Shown here piece by piece: positions 1 to 8,611 of a stretch of DNA of 60,358 bases (its first letter is position 1; the number at the start of each line of letters is the position of its first letter). Source of the stretch: Bacillota bacterium (GTDB lineage Bacteria; Bacillota; Clostridia; Lachnospirales; Anaerotignaceae); NCBI GenBank assembly GCA_021768705.1, contig JAETUG010000011.1:1-60358 (forward strand). The letters are read 5' to 3'. The notes under the pieces were generated by a model. It searched no databases. It saw only the letters and a program-made list of their open reading frames with translations, and was not told the DNA's origin. Made by a program: the position numbers and the translations under genes.

Positions 1-150
1 TAAAACATTCGCCATTGACCTATTTGATATGCTGTTTTCGTTCTGCCAATCAGCAGCGACAGTTATTTATTATACTCGCCTGACGAAAAATGTCAACACC
101 TTTTTTCAACTTTTTTGATCTTTTCATAAAACATTTTCCTTCATTAAAAA

Positions 151-184
151 TCCGAAGAGAAAACCAACACGTCTTCTCTTCGGA
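151..184 (-). terminator. Terminator of panC
   Basis: Read on the minus strand, CCGAAGAGAA and TTCTCTTCGG form a 10-bp stem followed by ATTTTTAA, just after the panC stop. The 150 bases beyond it hold no gene that I can see. Confidence 0.8.
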
Positions 185-195
185 TCCTCTCAGGT

Positions 196-1038
196 TTACT
201 GCATCTGATAGCTAAAATTATCAATGAGACGGGTCTTACCGATATATACAGCCATAGCCACCAATACATCGCGGTCAATGGTTTCTACCGGCTCCATCGT
301 CAATGCATCCACTGCGGAAACATAATCGATCTTCGCCATAGGTTCTGCTTCAATGATCGCCTTCATTTCTGTCAGCAGTTCCTCCGCTTTCATGCCGGCT
401 TTGATGATTTCACGGCCACGGGCCACGCTACGAGAAAGGCACAGTGCCGCCTGGCGTTCTTCTTTATTCAGATACGTGTTGCGGGAGGATTTCGCCAGAC
501 CATCTTCTTCGCGGATAATCGGGCAACCAACGATTTCAATGTCAAAGTTCAGGTCTTTCACCATTTTACGGATAATCGCCAGCTGCTGGGCATCCTTTTC
601 CCCGAAATATGCTCTGTCAGGACTTATAATATGGAACAGTTTAGATACAACTGTGCAAACGCCACGGAAATGGATGGGGCGAGTGAGACCACAAAGATGA
701 TCAGAAAGTCCTTCGATGGATACATACGCACGGGGGTCTGTATACATATCTTCCGGTTCAGGATGGAAGATCAGGTCAGCACCGAGGCTTTCGCAAAGAG
801 CACTGTCTCTTTCAAAGTCTCTGGGATATGCAGCCAAATCTTCGTTGGGGCCAAACTGTGTAGGGTTAACAAAGACAGAAACTACTACTTTGTCGTTCTG
901 TTCCCGACATTTTTTGATCAGGCTGCCATGGCCTTCGTGCAAAAAGCCCATAGTAGGCACCAACCCAACGGTCAGCCCTTCCTTTTTCCACACTTTGATG
1001 ATCTCTCTGGTTTCAGGGATTGTTTTTGTTACTTGCAT
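196..1038 (-). CDS. panC: Pantothenate synthetase (pantoate--beta-alanine ligase)
   Basis: PanC joins pantoate and beta-alanine using ATP, the last step of pantothenate (vitamin B5) synthesis in the cytosol. The protein is 280 aa, the normal family length. It has the class I synthetase signature PTMGFLHEGHGSL near residue 28, the FVNPTQFGPNED strand motif, and the FGEKDAQQL and KSSRNTYL (KMSKS-like) nucleotide-binding motifs. The start is supported by GAGGAAGATAAA before the ATG. It stands alone: panB and panD are not in the window. It lies behind a 390-nt leader with a terminator-like hairpin, so attenuation is possible. Identification is firm. Confidence 0.97.
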   Translation of the reverse strand: MQVTKTIPETREIIKVWKKEGLTVGLVPTMGFLHEGHGSLIKKCREQNDKVVVSVFVNPTQFGPNEDLAAYPRDFERDSALCESLGADLIFHPEPEDMYTDPRAYVSIEGLSDHLCGLTRPIHFRGVCTVVSKLFHIISPDRAYFGEKDAQQLAIIRKMVKDLNFDIEIVGCPIIREEDGLAKSSRNTYLNKEERQAALCLSRSVARGREIIKAGMKAEELLTEMKAIIEAEPMAKIDYVSAVDALTMEPVETIDRDVLVAMAVYIGKTRLIDNFSYQMQ

Positions 1039-1432
1039 TTTATCTTCCTCATTTCAATCAGATTTGAAGATAGCTTCGCCACAAATTCCGGTACATGCCT
1101 TCTAATCCTATCATGCTTTTCAAAAAAAATCCCTTCTGCACTTAGCTCAGAAGGGAAGATTTGCATCGCAAAAAAACTCTTACGTTCTTCTGAGTCTTAT
1201 TTCTATCGAATATAAGCTCATCTCGTCATAAGATCGGATAAATATATAGAGATTTTATGTAACAGTGAATGGTATGAAGTGTAGTTTTGAAAACAAATAC
1301 TATCTCCGAGGACATTTTAGCACTGGCCTCTGAAAAAGACAATCCTTTTTTGTAAAAAATTTAACACTTTACTATATAGGATTTTTTATCTCCCGTCTGG
1401 GTCATATAAAGGATTGCAGGGACACCAAAAAC
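1039..1432 (-). promoter_or_regulatory. panC leader with possible attenuator
   Basis: This 394-nt gap has no convincing ORF. On the minus strand a hairpin at 1122-1156 (CCCTTCTG / CAGAAGGG, then T8) ends about 84 nt before the panC ATG and looks like an intrinsic terminator. Upstream, at 1187-1194, CTCAGAAG is perfectly complementary to CTTCTGAG at 1146-1153, which overlaps the 5' arm of that terminator. The RNA could therefore switch between a terminator and an antiterminator. I see no sharp promoter, and I cannot match the leader to a named riboswitch. Confidence 0.4.
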
Positions 1433-1472
1433 AAAAAAGGGTATACATCCCATTTGGAATCTATACCCTTTT
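1433..1472 (-). terminator. Terminator of the DUF711-ACT operon
   Basis: On the minus strand AAAAGGGTATA and TATACCC flank a 16-nt loop and are followed by a T run. It lies about 90 nt past the stop of the DUF711 gene. Confidence 0.75.
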
Positions 1473-1560
1473 AAAACGATCAAATTCCCATCCCTGTCTG
1501 TACCAAGTCCCATTGTCATGGTCAAACAAAGTTGTATCTCTTTCAGATCAAATGATTCGA

Positions 1561-2922
1561 TTAGTTTTTGAAACTATGGATGGGTGCAGGGATTCTGCCA
1601 CCACGAGCCACAAATTTTTCACAGCTGAAACGGTTTACGGGAATGATAGGCGCATAGCCCAGCAGACCACCGAATTCTACGCTTTCGCCTTCTTTTCTGC
1701 CAATCACAGGGATCAGACGAACTGCTGTTGTTTTATTATTTACCATACCGATGGCCGCTTCATCTGCAATGATACCAGACAATGTTGCCGCAGAAGTATC
1801 ACCGGGCAGAGCGATCATATCCAGACCAACGGAGCAGACACAAGTCATAGCTTCCAGTTTTTCCAGTGTCAGTGCGCCTTTTTCACAGGCATCGATCATG
1901 CCATGGTCTTCGCTGACGGGAATGAAAGCGCCACTCAGACCGCCAACATAAGAAGATGCCATAACGCCGCCTTTTTTCACATTATCATTCAATAATGCCA
2001 ATGCAGCTGTTGTACCGGGTGCCCCTGCTTCTTCCAGACCCATTTCCTGGAAAATTTCTGCAATACTATCCCCAACAGCAGGTGTAGGTGCCAAAGAAAG
2101 GTCGATGATGCCGAAGGGCACATGCAGTCTCTTAGAAGCTTCTCTTGCGATTAGCTGACCGACACGGGTAATTTTAAAAGCAGTACGTTTTACAGTCTCA
2201 CACAGGGTTTCAAAATCTGCACCTCTGACTTCTTCCAGTGCCTTTTTCACTACGCCGGGGCCGCTGACGCCAACATTGATGCAGCAGTCTGCTTCGCCAA
2301 CACCATGGAATGCCCCTGCCATGAAGGGGTTGTCTTCTACCGCATTGCAGAAAACTACCAGCTTCGCACAGCCGATACATTCATTATCCTTTGTGCGCTC
2401 TGCTGTTTCTACAATGATCTCGCCCATTTTTTTCACAGCATCCATATTCAGACCGTTTCTGGAAGTACCGATATTGACAGAAGAGCAAACACGTTCTGTC
2501 ACCGCCAATGCTTCAGGAATAGAATCGATCAAAATCTTATCACTTTCTGTGTAGCCCTTCTGTACCAGGGCAGAAAAACCGCCGATAAAGTTGACGCCAA
2601 CTTCTCTCGCTGCTCTATCCAATGTCTGCGCAACGCTGACATAAGAATCCGCATTTTTGCAGCCTGCCGCCGCAATGGCAATGGGGGTTACAGAAATTCT
2701 CTTATTTACAACAGGGATCCCGTATTCCTTCGCCAGTTCATCACCGACCTTCACCAGATCCTTTGCATATGTAGTAATTTTCTTGTAAATCTTTTCGTTG
2801 AATTTTTCGATATCTGCATCTGCACAATCCAGCAAGCTGATCCCCATGGTAATGGTACGCACATCCAGGTTCATTTCGCTGATCATGCTGTTGGTTTCCA
2901 AAATCTCGTTTCTTGTGATCAT
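1561..2922 (-). CDS. PFL family protein (DUF711 / UPF0210)
   Basis: A 453-aa protein of the DUF711 (UPF0210) family, which resembles the pyruvate formate-lyase fold but has no established reaction. Recognisable stretches are the N-terminal [15 protein letters not shown], a glycine-rich [19 protein letters not shown] region near residue 320, and the C-terminal GRIPAPIHS. The start follows a GGGGGG purine run 9-10 nt upstream. It lies 17 nt after an ACT-domain gene. This pairing is conserved in many Firmicutes and suggests that the ACT protein senses a ligand for it. The family call is strong; the function is unknown. Confidence 0.93.
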   Translation of the reverse strand: MITRNEILETNSMISEMNLDVRTITMGISLLDCADADIEKFNEKIYKKITTYAKDLVKVGDELAKEYGIPVVNKRISVTPIAIAAAGCKNADSYVSVAQTLDRAAREVGVNFIGGFSALVQKGYTESDKILIDSIPEALAVTERVCSSVNIGTSRNGLNMDAVKKMGEIIVETAERTKDNECIGCAKLVVFCNAVEDNPFMAGAFHGVGEADCCINVGVSGPGVVKKALEEVRGADFETLCETVKRTAFKITRVGQLIAREASKRLHVPFGIIDLSLAPTPAVGDSIAEIFQEMGLEEAGAPGTTAALALLNDNVKKGGVMASSYVGGLSGAFIPVSEDHGMIDACEKGALTLEKLEAMTCVCSVGLDMIALPGDTSAATLSGIIADEAAIGMVNNKTTAVRLIPVIGRKEGESVEFGGLLGYAPIIPVNRFSCEKFVARGGRIPAPIHSFKN

Positions 2923-2939
2923 GTAGTCCAGCCCCCTTT

Positions 2940-3212
2940 TTAAATGCGGTGCATCGCATCAAAGATCTCTGTGTGCTGGATCTTGACCTCCAGACCCATT
3001 TCTTCCCCTACAGCGTGCAGTTTTTCTGCTGTTGCATCAAACTCGTCCTTTGCATCAGTAATGTCCACCACCATTACCATGTTGAAATAACCCCCAACAA
3101 TCGTCTGGGAAATATCCAGAATATTGATATTTGTTTCTGCCAAAGCTGCGCATACCTTTGCAGTAATGCCCACCTTATCCAGACCAAGTACTGTCACAAC
3201 TGCTTTTTTCAT
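2940..3212 (-). CDS. ACT domain protein (UPF0237 type)
   Basis: A 90-aa single ACT domain, a small-molecule-binding fold often specific for amino acids. The N-terminus [20 protein letters not shown] is the first ACT strand and turn, followed by [19 protein letters not shown] placed the start at the MKKAVV methionine because GGAG lies 6-8 nt before it; the longer frame upstream lacks a binding site. It is the first gene of a two-gene operon with the DUF711 gene. UPF0237 proteins usually occur in this arrangement. Its ligand is unknown. Confidence 0.92.
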   Translation of the reverse strand: MKKAVVTVLGLDKVGITAKVCAALAETNINILDISQTIVGGYFNMVMVVDITDAKDEFDATAEKLHAVGEEMGLEVKIQHTEIFDAMHRI

Positions 3213-3371
3213 CTCTTGCTCCTCCTTTTCAATATACCTTGTATCTATGACCGGATCTGAATAACAATACCGCATGATCCTGATGGTACGACTGCACCGC
3301 CGGAGTTTTGCGGTATTCCAAGGATCCTATCCTGTTTTTATCCCCAATATCTTTTTGGGAATGATGTTTCT

Positions 3372-3401
3372 ATCTTACGTTAGATAGGGAAGAAAAGTCA
3401 A
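3372..3401 (-). promoter_or_regulatory. Candidate promoter of the ACT-DUF711 operon
   Basis: On the minus strand TTGACT and TAAGAT are separated by 18 nt. The -10 box sits inside an imperfect palindrome (CTATCT...AGATAG), a possible operator. The rest of the gap 3213-3590 shows only AT-rich sequence. Confidence 0.4.
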
Positions 3402-3590
3402 TGGACAAATGTCCCTATAAAAATGACACCTTCCCAAGAAAAACCAACATATTGTATACGATCCATTGTCGAATTATCTTTTTTTCCTAACAATCCTTTT
3501 TAAAAAAGTCATTTTTCAGTATTTTTATGATTCAAACCCAGAAATTACCAAACAAAAAATTACATTCCTGCTTCAAAAATCACAATCATA

Positions 3591-3631
3591 ACCACCAGTA
3601 AACTGGTGGTATGCACTGCCCCTTTTAGGGG
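3591..3631. repeat. Paired hairpins resembling an IS200/IS605-type end
   Basis: A perfect 9-bp hairpin ACCACCAGT-AA-ACTGGTGGT (3591-3610) is followed by a second small hairpin GCCCC-TTTTA-GGGGT (3618-3631). From memory, this combination resembles the subterminal hairpins of IS200/IS605 elements in Clostridia. No tnpA or tnpB is nearby, so it would be a solitary end or a small derivative. Confidence 0.35.
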
Positions 3632-3654
3632 TTTATTTCCACGCATAAATGCGC

Positions 3655-3697
3655 CAAAAAAATCGTGCACGGATATTTGATCCAATGCACGATTTTA
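3655..3697 (-). terminator. Terminator of the hydrogenase operon
   Basis: On the minus strand AAAATCGTGCA and TGCACGATTTT form an 11-bp stem followed by further Ts. It lies 90-130 nt after the hydrogenase stop. Confidence 0.85.
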
Positions 3698-3786
3698 TAA
3701 TCGAATCATTTTATACGATTCTTATGAGATTCAAATCATCTTTTCTGACTGGAACAGCACACAGGTTTTCCTTAGCCCCTGCCTGC

Positions 3787-5535
3787 TTATTGTTCCTTTT
3801 GCGTCGGCATATCCCATGCCTTATGATCCGTATGGAGCAAATGATGGGCTTTTTCTCCCAACGGTTCACCCAAATATTCCTGATACAAAGCCTGTACCAC
3901 GGGGTTCTCATGGGAGAATCGCAAAGGATTTTTCTGATCCAATTCATACAGCCGTTCCCCACGCACGCCATACAGTTCTTCATCTTCTACGGAAATAGGC
4001 TGACCGCCACCGCCGACACAGCCGCCGGGACAAGCCATCACTTCCACGAAATCATAATGTACTTTGCCTTCCTTCAGCTGTTCGATCAGCTTACGGGCAT
4101 TGCCCAGACCGCTGACTACCGCACAACGAACAGGAATACCGGCTACCGTATATGTAACTTCCCGCAGACCGGGTTCGGTACGAACAGCATCAAAGGCATC
4201 GGGATCGGGATTTTCTCCTGTCAGAACATAAGATACCGTACGCAAAGCCGCTTCCATCACGCCGCCGGTGGCCCCAAAGATCACGCCTGCGCCGGTATGG
4301 ATGCCCATAGGGTCATCCAAAGGTTCTTCCTCAATAAAATGAGGATCCAGATGATCCGCACGCATCATGCGAACCAATTCTCTTGCTGTCAAAACAATGT
4401 CCACGTCAGAGCCATATTCGCCACCCATAGTCGGCAGTTCTGCCTCTGCTTTCTTTGCTACACAAGGCATGATGGAGACACAGCAGATCTTTTCAGAAGC
4501 CACATTCAGCTTTTCCGCCAACCAAGTTTTGCTCAAAGCACCAAACATCTGCTGCGGAGATTTCGCGGTAGACAGCTGGCTGGTCAATTCAGGATACTGG
4601 CTCTTCAGGAAACGTACCCAGCCGGGACAACAGCTGGTAAACATAGGCCAGCGAACTAATGCACCGGATTTCAGACGATGCAGGAGTTCATTGCCCTCTT
4701 CCATGATGGTCAGGTCCGCAGAGAAGTTTGTGTCATAAATATAGTCAAAACCCAAACGACGCAGCGCCGCCGCCATACGTTCCATCGTTGCCTCTTCCCG
4801 ATCCAATCCAAAATATTCCCCCCATGCAGTACGAACAGCAGGAGCCACCTGGACTACGGTAATTTTTTCCTGATCCGCCAGAGCCATGCGCGCTTTTGCA
4901 GTATCATCCCGTTCCCGCAGACCGCCTACAGGGCAATGCGTGATGCACTGACCGCACAAAGCACAGTCAGAATCCTTGATGACACGGTTGCCGGATACAT
5001 CGATGGTCGTGCGGCTGCCGGTACCGGCCAGATCCCAGATGCTCAGTGTCTGGATCTTATCACAAATCTGTATACAGCGCATACATTTGATACATTTATT
5101 AAAGTCCCGATACAAAGGGAATGTCTTTGTCCATGCACTGCGAAGGCCCTGGGGCAGCTGCGTCTCAAAAGGCAATTCCAGAATCCCCAGGTCATTGGAA
5201 ATATTCTGCAGCTGACAGTTGCCGCTGCGCACACAGGTCGCACATTTGCAGTCATGCTGAGACAAAATCAGCTGCACATTGGTACGGCGAGTGGTGCGGG
5301 CACGGGGAGAATTGGTATGTACTACCATGCCCTCTTTCACATGGTTGTTGCATGCTGTAACCATGGCTCTTTCGCCCTCTACCTCTACGCAGCAGACACG
5401 ACAGGCTGCGATCTCGTTGATCTCTTTCAGATAGCACAAATGAGGGATCTGGATATTGACGGATTTTGCCGCCTCCATGATCGTTGTACCCTTGGGCACT
5501 TGTGCGATTTTTCCATCAATTGTCAATGTTACCAT
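3787..5535 (-). CDS. [FeFe] hydrogenase catalytic subunit, HndD-like
   Basis: A 582-aa cytosolic hydrogenase that makes or uses H2. The N-terminal [2Fe-2S] ferredoxin domain has Cys34, 45, 48 and 62. The His-Cys3 cluster motif is His94, Cys98, 101 and 107. Two [4Fe-4S] clusters follow (Cys148/151/154/158 and Cys191/194/197/201). The H-cluster domain carries all three signatures: TSCCPGW (300-306), MPCVAKKAE (356-364) and MACPGGCVGGGGQP. The ATG at 5535 is chosen because the 42 codons upstream overlap the preceding gene and lack a binding site. It overlaps that gene by 7 nt, so the two are coupled. Its partner is a NuoF-GltD hybrid, an arrangement described for group A2 (glutamate synthase-linked) hydrogenases. 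No maturase genes (hydE, hydF, hydG) are in the window. Confidence 0.95.
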   Translation of the reverse strand: MVTLTIDGKIAQVPKGTTIMEAAKSVNIQIPHLCYLKEINEIAACRVCCVEVEGERAMVTACNNHVKEGMVVHTNSPRARTTRRTNVQLILSQHDCKCATCVRSGNCQLQNISNDLGILELPFETQLPQGLRSAWTKTFPLYRDFNKCIKCMRCIQICDKIQTLSIWDLAGTGSRTTIDVSGNRVIKDSDCALCGQCITHCPVGGLRERDDTAKARMALADQEKITVVQVAPAVRTAWGEYFGLDREEATMERMAAALRRLGFDYIYDTNFSADLTIMEEGNELLHRLKSGALVRWPMFTSCCPGWVRFLKSQYPELTSQLSTAKSPQQMFGALSKTWLAEKLNVASEKICCVSIMPCVAKKAEAELPTMGGEYGSDVDIVLTARELVRMMRADHLDPHFIEEEPLDDPMGIHTGAGVIFGATGGVMEAALRTVSYVLTGENPDPDAFDAVRTEPGLREVTYTVAGIPVRCAVVSGLGNARKLIEQLKEGKVHYDFVEVMACPGGCVGGGGQPISVEDEELYGVRGERLYELDQKNPLRFSHENPVVQALYQEYLGEPLGEKAHHLLHTDHKAWDMPTQKEQ

Positions 5536-7364
5536 TCTGTGTTCCTCCCTCCTTTGAAGCTGCTGAAGCCGAAATGATCGCAGCGCAGACAGCGACTGGA
5601 TTCCTGCTGTGCTTCTTTCAAACTCATGCCTTCTACCACCAGATCGAAATTGCCCTGACAATCAGGCGTACAGTGGCTCTTCAAATTCACTCGACCGCAA
5701 GGTGGTGTATTAGAAAGGTGAGATGCGGGAATTTCCACATCACAGCTGATTTTATGGTCAAAGCCCAAATACGTATCGATATTAGCTGCAGCCACCTTCC
5801 CTGCAGCAACGGCACGAATCACCGTTGCAGGGCCGGAAACGGCGTCGCCACCGGCAAATACATTTGCCACTTCGGAAACGGAGCTGGTCTCTTCTGCCTG
5901 AATGGTACCATGGAATGTCTTGATCCCGATGCTTTCGAAGGGTCTGGCATCAATGGCCTGACCAATGGCTACGATCACATAGTCACATTCGATACGGAAT
6001 TCAGGAACATCGGCACTGATCGGCTTAGGACGACCATCTTTCCCATAAGGGCCAATGATCTGGGGTTTTGTCCACAGGGCTGCCACTTTCCCTTCTGCAT
6101 CCTTTTCGATGCGGGCAGGTGCCTGCAAAGGTAGGATCTGGCAGCCTTCCGCCATAGCTTCTTCAATTTCTTCCGCCAAAGCAGTCATATCATCCACACG
6201 ACGGCGGTAAACGCAAGTCACACTTTCCGCACCCAGACGTTTTGCCGTTCTGGTAGCATCCATGGAAACATTGCCGCCGCCGATGATGCAGATCTTCTTG
6301 CCCTTAAAATCAGGGACGTTGCCTTCGCCAATGCCACGCAGCAGTTCTACCGCACTGACTACATTGATAGCGTCCTCCCCTTCCAGGCCAAGCTTTTTGT
6401 CATTATGAGCGCCAATGGAAATATATACGGCATCGAAGCTTTTCTGGATATCCTCCATAGAAACATCCTTACCAATGGAAACATTGGTCAAAACATTGAT
6501 ACCTGTGGTCAGGATATGGTCGATATCTTTATCCAGAACATCCTGAGGCAGGCGATAGTCAGGGATGCCATAGCGCAGCATGCCCCCCAGTTTGGGACGC
6601 TGTTCATAAACGGTGACCTTATGCCCCATCAAAGAAAGGTAATACGCAGCGGTCAGACCGCCGGGGCCGCCGCCGATGATACCAACAGTCTTTCCTGTCG
6701 GTTCGCTCATGGGAGGTGCAGCCATAGGCTGGGCATGATCCACCGCAAATCGCTTCAGCCCACAGATATTGATGGCATCATCCACCATACGGCGCCGACA
6801 CTGGGATTCACAAGGGTGCTCACACACATAAGCACAGGAGGAAGGGAACGGATTATCCTTACGGATCAGCTTCACCGCATCCTCATATCTGCCATCACGA
6901 ACCAAAGCAATATAACCGGGCACGTCCACATGGGCAGGACAAGCCGATACACAGGGTACAGGATGATTCAATGCAGAGATGCAACGACCATGGAGCACAT
7001 GTTCCTCATAATCCTCACGGAAACCACGGATCCCCCTCAATACCATATGGGCTGCCTCATACCCAATGGCACAGTCAGCCGAATCGGCAATAACCTTGGC
7101 AGTCCGCTCAATAATGTTGATGGTTTCAAGGCTGGCTCTCCGATCCAAGACCAGTTCGATCAGATCAGCCAGCTGCCCCAGACCAATACGGCAAGGAACA
7201 CACTTCCCACAGGTCTGGGCATGACAAAGACGCAAATAGTTCAAAGACATATCTACCGGACACAGGCCATAGGCACTGGCACTGATGCGACGCTCCATAT
7301 CCCGATGCAGTCCATCCAAAACAGTTTGGACCCGACCAGGCGTTTCAATAGATAAACGACTCAT
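5529..7364 (-). CDS. NuoF C-domain / GltD-like FAD oxidoreductase hybrid
   Basis: A 611-aa fusion. Residues 1-128 match only the C-terminal [4Fe-4S] part of NuoF (Cys52, 55, 58 and Cys98); the FMN/NADH domain of NuoF is absent. From about residue 129 the protein is a GltD / dihydropyrimidine dehydrogenase domain I type protein. It has a cysteine-rich Fe-S region (PCVSACPAHVDVPGY, CAYVCEHPCESQCRR), an FAD Rossmann motif (GIIGGGPGGLTAAYY) and an NAD(P) motif (CIIGGGNVSMDATRTAKRLG). The start follows GGGGAG. It probably passes electrons between NAD(P)H and the hydrogenase encoded immediately downstream. Whether it bifurcates electrons cannot be told from sequence. Confidence 0.9.
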   Translation of the reverse strand: MSRLSIETPGRVQTVLDGLHRDMERRISASAYGLCPVDMSLNYLRLCHAQTCGKCVPCRIGLGQLADLIELVLDRRASLETINIIERTAKVIADSADCAIGYEAAHMVLRGIRGFREDYEEHVLHGRCISALNHPVPCVSACPAHVDVPGYIALVRDGRYEDAVKLIRKDNPFPSSCAYVCEHPCESQCRRRMVDDAINICGLKRFAVDHAQPMAAPPMSEPTGKTVGIIGGGPGGLTAAYYLSLMGHKVTVYEQRPKLGGMLRYGIPDYRLPQDVLDKDIDHILTTGINVLTNVSIGKDVSMEDIQKSFDAVYISIGAHNDKKLGLEGEDAINVVSAVELLRGIGEGNVPDFKGKKICIIGGGNVSMDATRTAKRLGAESVTCVYRRRVDDMTALAEEIEEAMAEGCQILPLQAPARIEKDAEGKVAALWTKPQIIGPYGKDGRPKPISADVPEFRIECDYVIVAIGQAIDARPFESIGIKTFHGTIQAEETSSVSEVANVFAGGDAVSGPATVIRAVAAGKVAAANIDTYLGFDHKISCDVEIPASHLSNTPPCGRVNLKSHCTPDCQGNFDLVVEGMSLKEAQQESSRCLRCDHFGFSSFKGGRNTEW

Positions 7365-7561
7365 TTTTCTCCCCTCTTTCTTCTGTTGTATATCGTCTTA
7401 CTACTATATAGTATTTTTCTTTTCAAAACCGCAAAAGCAGGTTCTAATACTTCCATTTTATTATAAATTATGAAATATGTAAAACATATTCTGCCTGACC
7501 CGTTTTATAAATCTAATGATATCAAATTTTTCATATGAAATATGGTCCCTTTCCTATTTAC

Positions 7562-7600
7562 AAAAAACGGCTGCAATTGTATCTGCAGCCGCTTTTTTTT
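7562..7600 (-). terminator. Terminator of the shikimate/quinate operon
   Basis: On the minus strand GCGGCTGCA and TGCAGCCG form a stem followed by TTTTTTG. The stretch 7365-7561 must hold the hydrogenase operon promoter; it is AT-rich and I could not pick a convincing -35/-10 pair. Confidence 0.85.
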
Positions 7601-7713
7601 ATAGATTTGGGAATTTTAGAATAGTTCTTTCACGTTCAAGCTTTTACTTTATTTATTGAATATGGAGAAGGTATTTTGAGTTTCGTAGAGTTAGATATAT
7701 ATTTCAGGAGGTC

Positions 7714-8586
7714 TTATTTAAAAAACAGTTCATATACCTCATCTGTGGGCATATCCTTTCCTGTGAACAGGTGGAAGGCTGCCGCACCCTGCCACAGCAG
7801 CATGCCGATGCCGCCGACAGCAACTTTACAGCCCGCTGCTTTTGCAGACTGTACGAATTTTGTTTCCTTGGGGTTATACACTGCATCTGCTACGATCAGG
7901 TCAGGGCGGAATACGGAAGTATCTTCTACCAGAGACTGGTCATCCAAGGGCTTCATGCCAACCTTTGTGGCATTTACCAGAATATCACTGTCTGCGATTT
8001 CTGCGTGCAGTTTTTCTGTATCTTCCAGAGGATATACGTTTACTTCACATTCGGGCAGCATTTCTTTGATCTTTGCCATTGTGCGTTCCGCATTGGCATA
8101 GAATTCATCTTTTCTGTTGAAAATGGATATCTTTGCTGCACCGTCCAGAGCGGACTGTACCTGAATTGCTGTAGCTGCGCCGCCGGCGCCCATCACTGTC
8201 ATACGTTTGCCCTTTACATCTACGCCGTTTTCTCTCAGGTTTCTGACAAAACCCATGCCATCTGTATTGTTGCCGTACAGCTTGCCATCTTTGATGACAA
8301 CCGTATTGCAGGCACCGATCAGTTTCGCTGCATCGGAAAGTTCATCCACCAGTTCTGCCACTTTTGTTTTGCAGGGCATTGTTACGTTGAAGCCCTTGCA
8401 GCCCAGCACCTTCAGCGCATTTACTGCTTCTTCTGTTTTTTCCAGAGGCACATCATATGCCAGATAAGCATGATCCAGACCTGTCTGCGCAAAGCTATAG
8501 TTATACATAGCGGGGGAACCGCTGTGACCTACGGGTGTACCGATCAAGCAAAACATACCTGTTCTGCCGGTGATTCTTTTTTCCAT
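7714..8586 (-). CDS. YdiB-type quinate/shikimate dehydrogenase, copy 1
   Basis: A 290-aa AroE-family dehydrogenase that interconverts shikimate and 3-dehydroshikimate, or quinate and 3-dehydroquinate. Catalytic Lys73 (NVTMPCK) and Asp109 (NNTDG) are present, and the dinucleotide motif GAGGAAT is at 133-139. The cofactor loop FNRKDEF and the C-terminal NATKVGMKPL, YNPKETK and GMLLWQGAAAF closely resemble E. coli YdiB rather than AroE. An Asp after NRK favours NAD. An AGGAGG site precedes the ATG. It is the last gene of the operon and has a second paralogue at its head (13798-14664). A catabolic role is inferred from the neighbours; a biosynthetic AroE role cannot be excluded. Confidence 0.93.
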   Translation of the reverse strand: MEKRITGRTGMFCLIGTPVGHSGSPAMYNYSFAQTGLDHAYLAYDVPLEKTEEAVNALKVLGCKGFNVTMPCKTKVAELVDELSDAAKLIGACNTVVIKDGKLYGNNTDGMGFVRNLRENGVDVKGKRMTVMGAGGAATAIQVQSALDGAAKISIFNRKDEFYANAERTMAKIKEMLPECEVNVYPLEDTEKLHAEIADSDILVNATKVGMKPLDDQSLVEDTSVFRPDLIVADAVYNPKETKFVQSAKAAGCKVAVGGIGMLLWQGAAAFHLFTGKDMPTDEVYELFFK

Positions 8587-8611
8587 TGTTTCTTCCTCCT
8601 TTTTCTTCTGC

